From assembly GCA_025963645.1 (NCBI GenBank), contig JAOQAI010000016.1, positions 62,001-126,000 on the forward strand: a stretch of 64,000 bases of DNA, read 5' to 3'. Below, piece by piece: positions 26,395 to 34,989 of this stretch (position 1 is its first letter; each line of letters starts with the position of its first letter). Under the pieces are notes generated by a model. It saw nothing but the letters and a program-made list of their open reading frames with translations, ran no database searches and was not told where the DNA came from. The position numbers were made by a program, and so were the translations under genes. Source of the stretch: Flaviaestuariibacter sp. (GTDB lineage Bacteria; Bacteroidota; Bacteroidia; Chitinophagales; Chitinophagaceae).

Positions 26395-26820
26395 ATGCCA
26401 CGCGTCAAAATCGCTTTACCGGAAACCTTTTCTTTTTCAACCAAACTTACTGTTCGCATTACCGACCTTAACTATGGCGGGCATCTGGGCAACGATGCCG
26501 TACTTTCCTTTATTCACGAGGCCCGGATGCAATACTTAAAGAACCTTGGATTATCTGAATTAGAATTTGCAGGAGTAGGACTTATCATGAGCGATGTAGG
26601 TATCGAGTTTAAAAATGAAGCATTCTTTGGAGATGAGATCACGGCCTTTGTTGGGGCTGGTGAGTTCAGCCGGGTAGGCTTTGAACTATTTTACAAACTG
26701 GTTAAAGACGAAGATCAGGCTCCTGTAGCTTTTGCTAAAACAGGCATGGTTTGCTTTGATTATACAACAAGAAAAGTCGCTCCTATTCCTGCAGAAGCGT
26801 TAGCAAAGTTGAAAGGGTAA
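26395..26820 (+). CDS. Hotdog-fold acyl-CoA thioesterase (4HBT family)
   Basis: 141 residues from the ATG at 26395 (a TTG 6 bp upstream is an alternative). KLTVRITDLNYGGHLGNDAV and LSFIHEARMQYLKNLGLSEL give the 4HBT pattern with an Asn/His near the catalytic position. The enzymes hydrolyse acyl-CoA or acyl-ACP; substrate not predictable here. It converges on aroE. Confidence 0.82.
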   Translation: MPRVKIALPETFSFSTKLTVRITDLNYGGHLGNDAVLSFIHEARMQYLKNLGLSELEFAGVGLIMSDVGIEFKNEAFFGDEITAFVGAGEFSRVGFELFYKLVKDEDQAPVAFAKTGMVCFDYTTRKVAPIPAEALAKLKG

Positions 26821-26843
26821 GCCGCCTTCAACTAGTCATCCTT

Positions 26844-27584
26844 TCAACTTTTCAAACCATTCCAAATCCCCCAGCTTTCCTCTGCCTGCAATACCAGCAT
26901 TCCTTGCCCATTGCAGATTTGCGCACCCTGCGCTTCTCCCCTTTGCAGGAATCGCGTCTTTTCAGGGTTGTAGATCACATCATACAAAAAATGCTGCGGT
27001 GAAAGTTCTTCGTACGGAATGGGAGGATCATCGTCAACATTAGGATACATACCCAGCGGAGTGGTATTGATCAACAGATGATACTTTTCCAATACGACAT
27101 CATCAATGTCCTCATAACCCAATTGCCCTGCCACTTTCTTTCTCGATACCACCCGGTATTCAATTCCCAGTTCCTGCAAAGCAAAACATATTGCTTTGGA
27201 AGCCCCGCCGGAACCAAATACCAACGCGTACTGGTGATTGGTTTTTAATTGTGGCTTGATTGACGCCCTGAATCCGGCTGCGTCTGTATTATAACCGATT
27301 AATTTACCGTTGTCAATCTTTATGCAATTGCAGGCCCCTATCTTCTCCACTTCCGGGCTGATCTCGTCTAAATAAGGCATTACCATTTCCTTGTAAGGAA
27401 TGGTCACATTTAAACCACATAGCTCCGGATGCGATTGAATAAGCTGTGAGAAATCGGCAATGTTTGCCAATTCAAAGCTCTCATACACACAATCTGTAAT
27501 CCCTTCCGCTGCAAACTTCTTTGAAAAATAACTTTTGGAAAAAGAGTGCGACAGTGACTTACCGATCAGGCCATAAAGCCGCAT
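26844..27584 (-). CDS. aroE: Shikimate dehydrogenase
   Basis: 246 residues, shorter than E. coli AroE (272). The shikimate-binding SLSHSFSKSYFSKKF, NVTIPYKE with the catalytic Lys, GYNTDAAGFRASIK and the NADP-site GSGGASKAICFAL are present. It reduces 3-dehydroshikimate in aromatic amino-acid synthesis. Its ATG overlaps the preceding stop by one base (TAATG), coupling it to the ComA-like gene. Confidence 0.94.
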   Translation of the reverse strand: MRLYGLIGKSLSHSFSKSYFSKKFAAEGITDCVYESFELANIADFSQLIQSHPELCGLNVTIPYKEMVMPYLDEISPEVEKIGACNCIKIDNGKLIGYNTDAAGFRASIKPQLKTNHQYALVFGSGGASKAICFALQELGIEYRVVSRKKVAGQLGYEDIDDVVLEKYHLLINTTPLGMYPNVDDDPPIPYEELSPQHFLYDVIYNPEKTRFLQRGEAQGAQICNGQGMLVLQAEESWGIWNGLKS

Positions 27585-28354
27585 TACGCGTTGTCTTTGT
27601 TCAGGAAAAGCTCGAAGGTGTCGCCGCGCAAACCAATCCGCATGGTTTCGGTTGGGATGACTTCATTCGGCGCGATGTTTCCAAGATTCACATTGCAGCC
27701 TAAGAGTTCAATGAAATAAAGCTGCTGTGCTTTTTGCGGTGCCTCCCAGATGATCTTTTCACCCGGAATTTGCGTTAAGATCTCCTGCACCAATCCCTCC
27801 CGCACTTCCCCGCTACCGCGGTAGATACCAACGTTACCGGCTTCACGGGCTTCAGCGATGACATACGTTGAACCGGCTTCGAGTTCCGCTTTCATTAGCT
27901 CGATCCACTTATACGGAGGAATGATATGAGCGGCATCTTTACTGCCCACTTCGCTTAATACGATGCCGTGCTGTGTTAATTTTTCAATGTACCCGCATTT
28001 TTCGGCATGGGGGATGGTGATGGAACCATCACTGACCTCCATATAAGTAATGCCGTATTTTTTGCAGACAGCGATATAGTCTTCAAATTGGTTGCGGATC
28101 AGGAATGCTTCGAAAAGCGTACCTCCAAAATAAACAGGCATGCCGTACTCACGGTACACGTCAAGCTTTTTATCAAGGTTTGGTGTAACGAACGATGTTC
28201 CGAAGCCAAGCTTCACGATATCCGTATGCGGCCCGGCCACGCTTAAGAAATTCTTTGCTTCCTCCACGCTCAGACCTTTATCCATCACCATGGTAAGTCC
28301 TGAAGTACGTGGTTTTGCTGTCCTATCTGGAATTTGAGATAAATTAAAATTCAT
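27584..28354 (-). CDS. comA: Phosphosulfolactate synthase (ComA-like)
   Basis: 256 residues. TSGLTMVMDKGLSVEEAKNF, DIVKLGFGTSFV, VYFGGTLFEAFLIRNQFEDY and YMEVSDGSITIPHAEK are the ComA TIM-barrel signatures. The family adds sulfite to phosphoenolpyruvate to give (2R)-phospho-3-sulfolactate, known from coenzyme M synthesis in archaea. In this bacterium a role in sulfolactate or sulfonolipid metabolism is more likely, but no partner gene is nearby. It is coupled by a one-base overlap to aroE and has a -7 box upstream. Confidence 0.85.
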   Translation of the reverse strand: MNFNLSQIPDRTAKPRTSGLTMVMDKGLSVEEAKNFLSVAGPHTDIVKLGFGTSFVTPNLDKKLDVYREYGMPVYFGGTLFEAFLIRNQFEDYIAVCKKYGITYMEVSDGSITIPHAEKCGYIEKLTQHGIVLSEVGSKDAAHIIPPYKWIELMKAELEAGSTYVIAEAREAGNVGIYRGSGEVREGLVQEILTQIPGEKIIWEAPQKAQQLYFIELLGCNVNLGNIAPNEVIPTETMRIGLRGDTFELFLNKDNA

Positions 28355-28388
28355 TTTCAGTTAGTTTGAAAAGGTGGTTAAACGGGGG

Positions 28389-28396
28389 CAAAATTA
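28389..28396 (-). promoter_or_regulatory. -7 box (TAATTTTG) upstream of the comA-aroE pair
   Basis: Exact TAnnTTTG on the minus strand, 34 nt before the comA-like ATG. No -33 element recognised. Confidence 0.42.
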
Positions 28397-28407
28397 GGGA
28401 ACTGGAA

Positions 28408-29826
28408 TCACTTCTTGCGGCTTCGTTTGTTTCGTGCGATCACATCCACCACCTGTGTGTTTTGGAGAATACCGGGATTCAGGGCGATCAGTTTATTAAG
28501 CAGCCGCGGTGATGCTTCCATAGCTTTCTCCAATTGCAGTATGGCTTCTTTTGTTTTACCTAAAGCAAATAAAACAGCGCTGAGGTAGTAAATAAAAAGT
28601 GGTTTGTTGCCCGTATGTTCCAGTGCGGCCAATACTTGCTCGTGGGCTTCGGTATAATATTCAGCGCCGTATAAGCAGCGTATCAGCGCTTCCCAACCGG
28701 CCTTGCTTTTTGGCTTCACCCGCACCACGGTTGAAAAATAAACCACTGCTTCTTTTAATTGACCTAAGTGCAATTTACATTCGCCCATCAGGAGATTAAA
28801 ATCAGTATGCAGCCGGTTGATCTTTAGTGCCGTTTCCAATTGCTTGGCAGCACTGGCCCACTGCCCTTCGTGGAAATAAGTAGTTGCTATCTTGTAAAAG
28901 ATCCTGCCATTCTCTCCGTTCAGGTGCGAGGCTTTACGATAGTGAAAACGTGCCTGCGCAAAGTTCTTCAGCTTTTCATAGCAATGACCAATCGCCTCGT
29001 AAATAAGTTCTTCCGGCTTGGAAAGCTCTAACACTTTCTCCAACGATTCAATGGCCTCCTTGTATTTCCGCAACCGTATATAAGCATCACCCATATTGCG
29101 GTAGGCGTAATCAAACTTTTCGTCAATGGCCAATGCATATTGGTACGCATCAATGGCTTTCTCATACAATTTCAACCCCTGGTAAGCCGCAGCCAGGTTA
29201 AACCAGGCCAACTCGTTGAAAGGATAATCCTCGATGATAGCTAAGTGCAGCCGGATGCTCTCTTCATTCCTGCCGGTGAAGTCGGTCCAAAAGCAGATCT
29301 TATAAAGAGCTTCTTCGCTGGTGGGCTCTTCCTGCAGGATCATATAAAGGCAATCAAACACTTTTTCAAACTCCTCGTAATCATCATACACATCGGCCAG
29401 TTCAAACAGCAATTCGATCTTTTCCTCGCCCTCAAACTGGCGTACCGCCTGCTCCAGTATCTCTACCGCTTTTTCCTGCTGATCTAAAGCCAGGAAGATG
29501 TCCGTTTTTAAAATATAGAGATTGATGTCCGTAGCGTCCAGCAATTCGACCTTCTCCAATATCTCCAGCGCCTCCTCGTATTTGCGGGAGGAAAGCAGCA
29601 CATCAGCTTTGCGAAGCAAAAGCGCAGAGGAATAAGGGAAATATTCCAGGCTGATGTCGGACGCTTCCAGGGCTTTTGAAAACTCTTCCAGGTCATCGTA
29701 ATAGTCAATGATCTTTTCAAAGGCGTCCTCTTCTAAAAAGATGGCAGATTTTCCATTGCGGAGGTTCTCGTATTGCTTGAGTAATTCTTTGATCGTGTCT
29801 TTATCGTAGTAAGGATCAGTATTCAT
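28408..29826 (-). CDS. Tetratricopeptide-repeat protein
   Basis: 472 residues, composed of roughly a dozen TPR-like helical hairpins (for example FDYAYRNMGDAYIRLRKYKE, AWFNLAAAYQGLKLYEKAID). No signal peptide or membrane segment, so probably cytoplasmic. A basic C-terminal tail (ARNKRSRKK) follows. TPR proteins act as protein-protein scaffolds; the partner is unknown. It lies upstream of comA-aroE with 53 bp between. Confidence 0.88.
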   Translation of the reverse strand: MNTDPYYDKDTIKELLKQYENLRNGKSAIFLEEDAFEKIIDYYDDLEEFSKALEASDISLEYFPYSSALLLRKADVLLSSRKYEEALEILEKVELLDATDINLYILKTDIFLALDQQEKAVEILEQAVRQFEGEEKIELLFELADVYDDYEEFEKVFDCLYMILQEEPTSEEALYKICFWTDFTGRNEESIRLHLAIIEDYPFNELAWFNLAAAYQGLKLYEKAIDAYQYALAIDEKFDYAYRNMGDAYIRLRKYKEAIESLEKVLELSKPEELIYEAIGHCYEKLKNFAQARFHYRKASHLNGENGRIFYKIATTYFHEGQWASAAKQLETALKINRLHTDFNLLMGECKLHLGQLKEAVVYFSTVVRVKPKSKAGWEALIRCLYGAEYYTEAHEQVLAALEHTGNKPLFIYYLSAVLFALGKTKEAILQLEKAMEASPRLLNKLIALNPGILQNTQVVDVIARNKRSRKK

Positions 29827-29954
29827 TCATTCAGTTATCAGGTACAATATAATTCATAACTAAAAAGAGACCAAGTTTTAAGTCAGTATTCTAAATAAGC
29901 ATGAGTATGTAGAAAAAAATGCACAGGGATATTAATAATGTTAAAATTTATTCT

Positions 29955-29962
29955 TATCTTTG
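29955..29962 (+). promoter_or_regulatory. -7 box (TATCTTTG) just before the 29971 gene
   Basis: Exact TAnnTTTG match ending 8 nt before the preferred ATG at 29971. Transcription from it would give a leaderless or nearly leaderless mRNA. No clear -33. Confidence 0.45.
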
Positions 29963-29970
29963 CACCAGCA

Positions 29971-30333
29971 ATGTTATCAAAGAATTCTATAAGACGCCAT
30001 TTAAAAAGAAAGCTCGCAACGGCAGTATTGATTACTGTTTCCGCGGCTGCCTTTGCAACACTGGGCGATGGAAGTTCTAAAAAATTTAATGTAAGAACGG
30101 ATCATTCCAAATTGCTTTCGTACAAACCTGCACCGGCTTATAAGACGTTCTCTTTGAAATCGGGCTATAATTACCGGGGCAACAATATCCTGAGTAACAC
30201 AAGTACCAACCGGTTCATCATGCTGAACACCGTAGTAACCTATCAAAAAGGAAACGCTACGTATATCCTTCCCCTGAAGAAGAAAGTTTTCCTGGACAAA
30301 GTAAAATTCACCCCCACTCCCTCCCGCTATTAA
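29971..30333 (+). CDS. Small secreted hypothetical protein
   Basis: 120 residues from the ATG at 29971; an in-frame ATG at 29938 would place the -7 box inside the gene. A basic lead (MLSKNSIRRHLKRK) followed by LATAVLITVSAAAFATL is a plausible signal peptide. The mature part (LLSYKPAPAYKTFSLKSGYN, then FIMLNTVVTYQKGNATYILP) is beta-rich and basic. No family recognised. It ends at a shared bidirectional terminator. Confidence 0.65.
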   Translation: MLSKNSIRRHLKRKLATAVLITVSAAAFATLGDGSSKKFNVRTDHSKLLSYKPAPAYKTFSLKSGYNYRGNNILSNTSTNRFIMLNTVVTYQKGNATYILPLKKKVFLDKVKFTPTPSRY

Positions 30334-30345
30334 CAACTTAAAATA

Positions 30346-30372
30346 AAAAAGGAACACAATGTGTTCCTTTTT
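30346..30372. terminator. Bidirectional terminator
   Basis: AAAAAGGAACAC pairs with GTGTTCCTTTTT around a 3-nt loop, with A and T runs on either side. It separates the convergent genes ending at 30333 (plus) and 30394 (minus). Confidence 0.85.
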
Positions 30373-30393
30373 CGTTGTATCTCTTTTTAGAAA

Positions 30394-31047
30394 TTATTGT
30401 CCTTTGCTTTCATCGTAAGACAAGACGCGGAAGCCTGCTTTCGGCAAGTCGAACTTGGCAGCCGGCACCGGGCTCATATTGATCTTGGAGACCGTGTACG
30501 TTACCTTCAGATCCTTTCCCATATTGGATTCGTACTCCATTGCCAAACCTGGCAGGGAACGGTTCACGTATTGGAAATCGTTGTTCTCCGGGACAAGGTC
30601 CAGCGTATACCAGACGGTGAACGTAGTGCCATCGCTTAATTTACCGATGGCCTTCTTACACTTATAACCCAGGATCGTTTTGGTGTCATCCATGTAAGAG
30701 AACTGCACATCCTCAAATTTTCTATTGGCATCTTTCCAGTTGGCAGGCGTCATTTGAATGATGTATTTCTGCGGGCCGTATTCTTTCAATACCGCTACGC
30801 TTTTAGCGCCAAGGTCTATTAAAGTGGCTTGTGTGCCTAAGGAACTCACCATTTCAGTGCGGCTTTTTAATCCCTTTAGATAAACGGTGCTGGTTGCGCC
30901 ATCAAAGAAATCAGCGGCACGTGGCCGCTGCGAACCCGTATTGATAACAATATCATAAGAGATGGTCGCTTCCGTCAGTTTCTTCTGGGCAAAAGCACCC
31001 GAAGCCATCAGCAAGAAAGAACTAAGTATGGTAAAGATTCTTTTCAT
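30394..31047 (-). CDS. Secreted DUF4412/GLPGLI-like protein
   Basis: 217 residues with a signal peptide (MKRIFTILSSFLLMASGAFA). The mature part (TEATISYDIVINTG, TVYLKGLKSRTEMVSS, ILGYKCKKAIGKLSDGTTFT, FQYVNRSLPGLAMEYES) has the outer-membrane-lipoprotein-carrier-like strand order and the GYKCKKA and LPGL landmarks of DUF4412/GLPGLI families. Function unknown. It lies 169 bp downstream of yidC. Confidence 0.72.
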   Translation of the reverse strand: MKRIFTILSSFLLMASGAFAQKKLTEATISYDIVINTGSQRPRAADFFDGATSTVYLKGLKSRTEMVSSLGTQATLIDLGAKSVAVLKEYGPQKYIIQMTPANWKDANRKFEDVQFSYMDDTKTILGYKCKKAIGKLSDGTTFTVWYTLDLVPENNDFQYVNRSLPGLAMEYESNMGKDLKVTYTVSKINMSPVPAAKFDLPKAGFRVLSYDESKGQ

Positions 31048-31102
31048 ATTCCTGTTATCGCATTAGAGACGCACCAAATATCCTATTTAGTTGCGTAGAA
31101 AT

Positions 31103-31216
31103 GGTGAGTTGTGAGTAGTCAGTTATGAATAATGATGACTCTGGGTCTTTTAAAACATAACAACAGGGTCTTAACAACTCTCCATTCTCCTATTTTCAAT
31201 TCTCCATTTGCTCAAC
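31103..31216. repeat. Inverted heptamer-type repeats between yidC and the DUF4412 gene
   Basis: 31106-31140 reads GTGAGTT/GTGAGTA/GTCAGTT/ATGAATA/ATGATGA with a 7-nt period. 31174-31213 is the inverse type (CAACTCT/CCATTCT units). The flanks are partly complementary. Confidence 0.5.
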
Positions 31217-33043
31217 TTATCTCCCCTTCTTCTGCTGTTCCTGCATCTTCTTTTGCTGTTCCTGCATTTGCAGCATCTTCTCCTGCCATTTGCTCGTCTT
31301 TTTCGGCGCTTTGCGGTTGGCTTCGATCTTCGCCATCACCTTATCGTGGTCAATGATATAATTCGTGATCACAAACTGGATCAGCAAGGTAATGATATTC
31401 GATACGGTATAATACCAGGTCAACGCCGAAGGTAGTTTGTTAAAGATAAACAGCATGATGATCGGGAAGAAGTAAGGCATGTACTTCATCACCGGGTTGT
31501 CCTGCGCCGGGGCGGAACGCATGCTGTAAAGCGAGATCAGGAAAGAGGTAATAACCGCCGTAATGGTAAACAGGCTCAAATGACTGCCCAGCAGCGGTAT
31601 CTCGAATCCAAAATCCAGTATCGAATCATATTGCGACAAATCCTCTGCCCAAAGGAAGCGCTTGCCCCGCAGGTCCACGTTGGAGTTGAAGAAGCTATAC
31701 AAGGCAAAGAAGATCGGTATCTGCAGCAGCCCCGGCAAGCAACCGGCCAACTGGCTCACACCGGCCTCCCTCGTAAACTTCATTTGCTCCATGGCATAGG
31801 CCTGCTGGTCGGGGAATTTCTTTTTCAGCTCCGCCAGTTCCGGTTTCAGTATCCGCATCTTGGCAGACGTCAGGTAGCTGGGATACATCAGCGGCGAGGT
31901 AAGCAAACGGATGAACAAGGTCAGTAGAAGAATAACGATACCGAAATTGGAGGTCAGTGTCTTGAACAGGTCCCACACCGGCAGGATCACCCAGCGGTTG
32001 ATGTACTTGACAAAAGCAAAAATGCCGCTGCCAAGGTTCACCATATCCTCCATGTCGTTGCCATACTTCTTCAATATCTTATAATCGGTCGGGCCATAAT
32101 AGAAAGCCAGTGGCGCCACGCCATCCGCCGGGAGCTTCAACTTCAGATTAGCCGTGGCTTCTACCAAAGCCCCGCCCGGTGTGGTAGCAGCGGGCTGCGT
32201 CCACTCGATCTTGCCGGATGTGAAATTATTCTTGGCAATGAAAGCGGTATTAAAGAACTGCTGCTTCACGGCGATCCAGTTCACGGCTTCCGGGAAGTTC
32301 AGGTCCACGTCACCGGCAATGGCTTCGTCATCATAATCGCCATCCTCGCGGTAAGAGATGAAGGACTGCTGCACTTCATAATCGCGGTCGCGCTGTAGCT
32401 GCACGGCTTTATTCTGCCAGGTAAGATTCAATTCGTTATTCTGCAGCAGCCCCGCTGCACCCTGCACCTGGAGGTTGAAATCCACCATGTAGTCAGCCGG
32501 CTTCAGCACAAACTGGTGCACGATCGTGCCACCCTGCTGCGCACCTACCTGGAAAGTGACGGTCTGCGAGCCATCGGCCCCTTTCGTTACCGCTCCGCCC
32601 GTGAAGTAAAGGTCTTCGATCCGTGCGGTGCCCGAGCCGGACCTGATCTCGTAGGAGACCTTATCGAAAGCCGACGACGCCAGCTTTACATTAGTACTAT
32701 CCGGGCCTTTAAAGCCTTTCAGCTCCACCGACTTTGGCTGCCCGCCTTTGTTAGTAAACGTGATCTTCATCACGTCGTTCTCGATCGTTACGGGGCGCTC
32801 TGTAGCGGTAGTATCGCCGGTAAAACCGGTAACCGTTCCGGCACGCTTGAACGAATCGGCACGGATGGAATCGCGCAGGGCGAGGGTGGGATCGATCTTC
32901 GGCAGGGCGGCCTTCGCTATCGAATCCTGCTTGGCTTTATATTCCCGGTAAGCCTGCTGCTCTTTGTTGGTGTAAAGAAAATAGCCTAAAAAGAGAAGGG
33001 CTAAGGCGACAAAGCCGATAATGGTATTGCGGTCGAATTTCAT
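31217..33043 (-). CDS. yidC: Membrane protein insertase YidC
   Basis: 608 residues. TM1 is at residues 5-23 (NTIIGFVALALLFLGYF), followed by the large periplasmic beta-supersandwich domain and five C-terminal TMs. The conserved Oxa1 core SQLAGCLPGLLQIPIFFALY is present, as is a Lys/Gln-rich C-terminal tail (EKMLQMQEQQKKMQEQQKKG). YidC inserts inner-membrane proteins alone or with SecYEG. In many relatives pyrG is next to it; here pyrG lies about 10 kb away, on the other side of an accessory block. Confidence 0.96.
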   Translation of the reverse strand: MKFDRNTIIGFVALALLFLGYFLYTNKEQQAYREYKAKQDSIAKAALPKIDPTLALRDSIRADSFKRAGTVTGFTGDTTATERPVTIENDVMKITFTNKGGQPKSVELKGFKGPDSTNVKLASSAFDKVSYEIRSGSGTARIEDLYFTGGAVTKGADGSQTVTFQVGAQQGGTIVHQFVLKPADYMVDFNLQVQGAAGLLQNNELNLTWQNKAVQLQRDRDYEVQQSFISYREDGDYDDEAIAGDVDLNFPEAVNWIAVKQQFFNTAFIAKNNFTSGKIEWTQPAATTPGGALVEATANLKLKLPADGVAPLAFYYGPTDYKILKKYGNDMEDMVNLGSGIFAFVKYINRWVILPVWDLFKTLTSNFGIVILLLTLFIRLLTSPLMYPSYLTSAKMRILKPELAELKKKFPDQQAYAMEQMKFTREAGVSQLAGCLPGLLQIPIFFALYSFFNSNVDLRGKRFLWAEDLSQYDSILDFGFEIPLLGSHLSLFTITAVITSFLISLYSMRSAPAQDNPVMKYMPYFFPIIMLFIFNKLPSALTWYYTVSNIITLLIQFVITNYIIDHDKVMAKIEANRKAPKKTSKWQEKMLQMQEQQKKMQEQQKKGR

Positions 33044-33110
33044 CTGAACGTTTGTTTTTAGGGCGAAGGCAGCCGTTTTGGTAGCAGCTCCCCTCCGCTT
33101 TTGGAGGCGG

Positions 33111-33118
33111 CAAAGGTA
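33111..33118 (-). promoter_or_regulatory. -7 box (TACCTTTG) upstream of yidC
   Basis: Exact match, the same octamer as at the ribosomal promoters, 67 nt before the yidC ATG. No -33 recognised at the expected spacing. Confidence 0.5.
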
Positions 33119-33435
33119 AGGTGTGCGGGCATAGGGAACTGTGTTAATATGATGGTAAGGAAGGGAGAGGGGAGAATGGAGAATGGAGAATTGAGAATTG
33201 AAAATTTATAGCCGCTCTCTTCTTAGGCGCTCTCTTCATACTGAAAGAATACCCGGTCTTTTCCCTTCTCTTCACGACAGGCTTTACAGCGCCATCCACA
33301 GATCCCCTGCGGGGATGACAAGCGACAGGGTGTAGCGATAGCAGTTAGGATGTGATTATGAGAGAATGTAGAGGCACCAAGGCTAACCCCAAACTCCGAA
33401 CCCCAAACCTTATACTTCATTCCCCTCCTGCCAAC
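33119..33435. repeat. Repeat-rich spacer upstream of yidC
   Basis: No gene is supported. It holds GAGAATG/GAGAATT heptamers (about 33171-33204), a small hairpin ATCCCC-TGC-GGGGAT (33302-33316) followed by GACAAGC, matching the tail of the element at 35154-35289, and a short AACCCCAAAC-type run (about 33386-33408). Confidence 0.5.
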
Positions 33436-33464
33436 AAAAAAGCGCCCCTCTTCCGAAAAGGCGC
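33436..33464 (-). terminator. Terminator after the 33502 gene
   Basis: GCGCC (33442-33446) pairs with GGCGC (33460-33464). On the minus strand TTTTTTG follows. A run of CATAACT/CATAATT heptamers (33471-33496) lies between the terminator and the gene's stop. Confidence 0.6.
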
Positions 33465-33465
33465 C

Positions 33466-33499
33466 AACTCATAACTCATAATTCATAATTCATAACTCC
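33466..33499. repeat. CATAATT/CATAACT heptamer array
   Basis: Four exact 7-nt units (CATAACT, CATAATT, CATAATT, CATAACT) plus a degenerate fifth. It sits directly at the 3' end of the gene at 33502. Confidence 0.75.
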
Positions 33500-33501
33500 C
33501 C

Positions 33502-34404
33502 TCACCCCATCGGTGCCAGCTCCGCATCCACTTTCACCGCCTGCCCCAGCTTTACCCGCAGACCGATCACTTCTTTCCCGTCGAAGGCGTGGTGACGGAT
33601 GGTGAAGCTATGGGTGCCGGGCTCCAGCCGCATTACATAGGAGCCGTCCGCTCCTGTATCCACTGAAAGGTTGCTGCCGACCAGCGATACCTTTGCCTGG
33701 TAAATGGGGGTGCCGTCCGCCGCCGACACTACCACGCCTTTCAGCTCGGTGTGGTTTACCTTGGGGTCCACTATCTCGCGGGCCTGCTCATACTCGTAAT
33801 AGAAAGAGGGCTCGGAAGCCTGGAAACGCTTGATGAAGAGGTCGCCATTCGTTTTCAGCAGCTCCCTGATCTCTTTAATGAGCGGCTGTATCTGCTGGCC
33901 GATCGCCGCCCGCTCGTCCTTCGTTTCCCGCGGCAGGTCCTGCACATTGTTATAATCTTCAATGGCGGTCTTCAGCGTCACCAGCATAGCCGGCGTCACG
34001 CCATAATCCGCCAGCGGGTTGGCATTGTCGAAGGCCAGCTTATGCACCTGGTCGGCAATGGCGGCGATCCTGCCAACGGCGATCTTTTCCAATTTATTAA
34101 GCGTGTAATCTACCTTTCCCTTCAGCTCAATATTGTTGGTGTTGACTGCAAAAATGAACAGCGGTCCCGTGAGGTCGTAAATGGCGGCACAGAGGGCCTG
34201 CCGCTTCTCATTCTTCTCGCCACCGGCGTCGCCATCTTCAGCACCATATTGTGTAGCCAGTTCCTCGAGCTTTTTAAGTTTGGCACCGAAGGCGATAAGG
34301 AAAGCGGCAAAGGCAGGGATGGCGTTAATAAGGGGTTGAAACTTTAACAGCACGCCATACACATTGCGAAACATAGCGAGTGTTGCATAATCGATCTTGC
34401 TCAT
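33502..34404 (-). CDS. Helical protein with C-terminal carboxypeptidase-regulatory-like domain
   Basis: 300 residues. About residues 1-220 are alpha-helical with no signal peptide (MSKIDYATLAMFRNVYGVLL, KVDYTLNKLEKIAVGRIAAI). About 225-300 form a CarboxypepD_reg-like beta sandwich (ELKGVVVSAADGTPIYQAKV, DTGADGSYVMRLEPGTHSF). The family is not one I can name; similar unnamed proteins occur in Chitinophagaceae. It starts 18 bp after a coiled-coil gene made of perfect heptads, so the two are probably an operon. Function unknown. Confidence 0.72.
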   Translation of the reverse strand: MSKIDYATLAMFRNVYGVLLKFQPLINAIPAFAAFLIAFGAKLKKLEELATQYGAEDGDAGGEKNEKRQALCAAIYDLTGPLFIFAVNTNNIELKGKVDYTLNKLEKIAVGRIAAIADQVHKLAFDNANPLADYGVTPAMLVTLKTAIEDYNNVQDLPRETKDERAAIGQQIQPLIKEIRELLKTNGDLFIKRFQASEPSFYYEYEQAREIVDPKVNHTELKGVVVSAADGTPIYQAKVSLVGSNLSVDTGADGSYVMRLEPGTHSFTIRHHAFDGKEVIGLRVKLGQAVKVDAELAPMG

Positions 34405-34422
34405 ACATAAATGGTTTATAGT

Positions 34423-34815
34423 TTAAAAAATAAAAAACCATGTAGTTGCGATCCATTCCCCGGGCGCCTCCCCAGCTATCCCGTTCTGCCTCTTTCCTTC
34501 ATCGCTTTTAAGGATGGCGTTTTCTCCTTCAAGGATCGCGTTTTCTCCTTCAAGGATGCCATTTTCTTTCTTGAGGATGGCGTTTTCTCCTTCAAGGATG
34601 CCATTATCTTCTTCAAGGATGGCGTTTTCTCCTTCAAGGATGGCGTTTTCTCCTTCAAGGATGGCGTTTTCTTCCTTGAGGATGGCGTTTTCTTCCTTGA
34701 GGATGGCGTTTTCTTCCTTGAGGATGGCGTCCGCGACCGTCCTCCGCGCTTTGCCGGGCGTTGTTCCCCCTATTGCTTTCGCCAGGATAGCCGGTAATGG
34801 CAGCCATTCAACCAA
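34423..34815 (-). CDS. Perfect-heptad coiled-coil protein encoded by a 21-bp tandem repeat
   Basis: 130 residues. About residues 30-103 are ten to eleven copies of a heptad of the form E-N-A-I-L-K/E-E/G. With Asn at a and Leu at d, this reads as a dimeric leucine-zipper-like coil, though other registers are possible because Ile and Ala are adjacent. The flanks (MVEWLPLPAILAKAIGGTTP and GEWIATTWFFIF) are unrelated to it. The minus frame is favoured because several unit differences are synonymous in it (CTT/CTC, AAC/AAT, GCC/GCG) and because it ends 18 bp before the next gene on the same strand. Other frames are also open, so coding is not certain. Confidence 0.55.
   Translation of the reverse strand: MVEWLPLPAILAKAIGGTTPGKARRTVADAILKEENAILKEENAILKEENAILEGENAILEGENAILEEDNGILEGENAILKKENGILEGENAILEGENAILKSDEGKRQNGIAGEAPGEWIATTWFFIF
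34510..34740. repeat. 21-bp tandem repeat array (about 11 units)
   Basis: Units start at 34510, 34531, 34552, 34573, 34594, 34615, 34636, 34657, 34678, 34699 and, degenerate, 34720. The consensus is AAGGATGGCGTTTTCTCCTTC; unit junctions form TCCTT-C-AAGGA, a small palindrome. Period is exactly 21 bp, i.e. seven codons and about two helical turns. Confidence 0.9.
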
Positions 34816-34989
34816 TAAATTTCACTTTCACGGGATCGCAGCCGGTTTTAAACAGGTCAGCAGGGGTAGGTTTAGACTGAGTTTCCAGGGGGATGGGATT
34901 CCTACGCACAATTGCATTAGCCGCTATCCCAAATGTAAAAAAAAGGTTTTGAAACCGCAAAGCGCGGGGAGGGGTTTTTTTGGGAGGGA

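Noticed and set aside
29938-29970. Earlier ATG for the 29971 gene
   Set aside because: It would put the exact -7 box inside the coding region; the later ATG still keeps a signal peptide.
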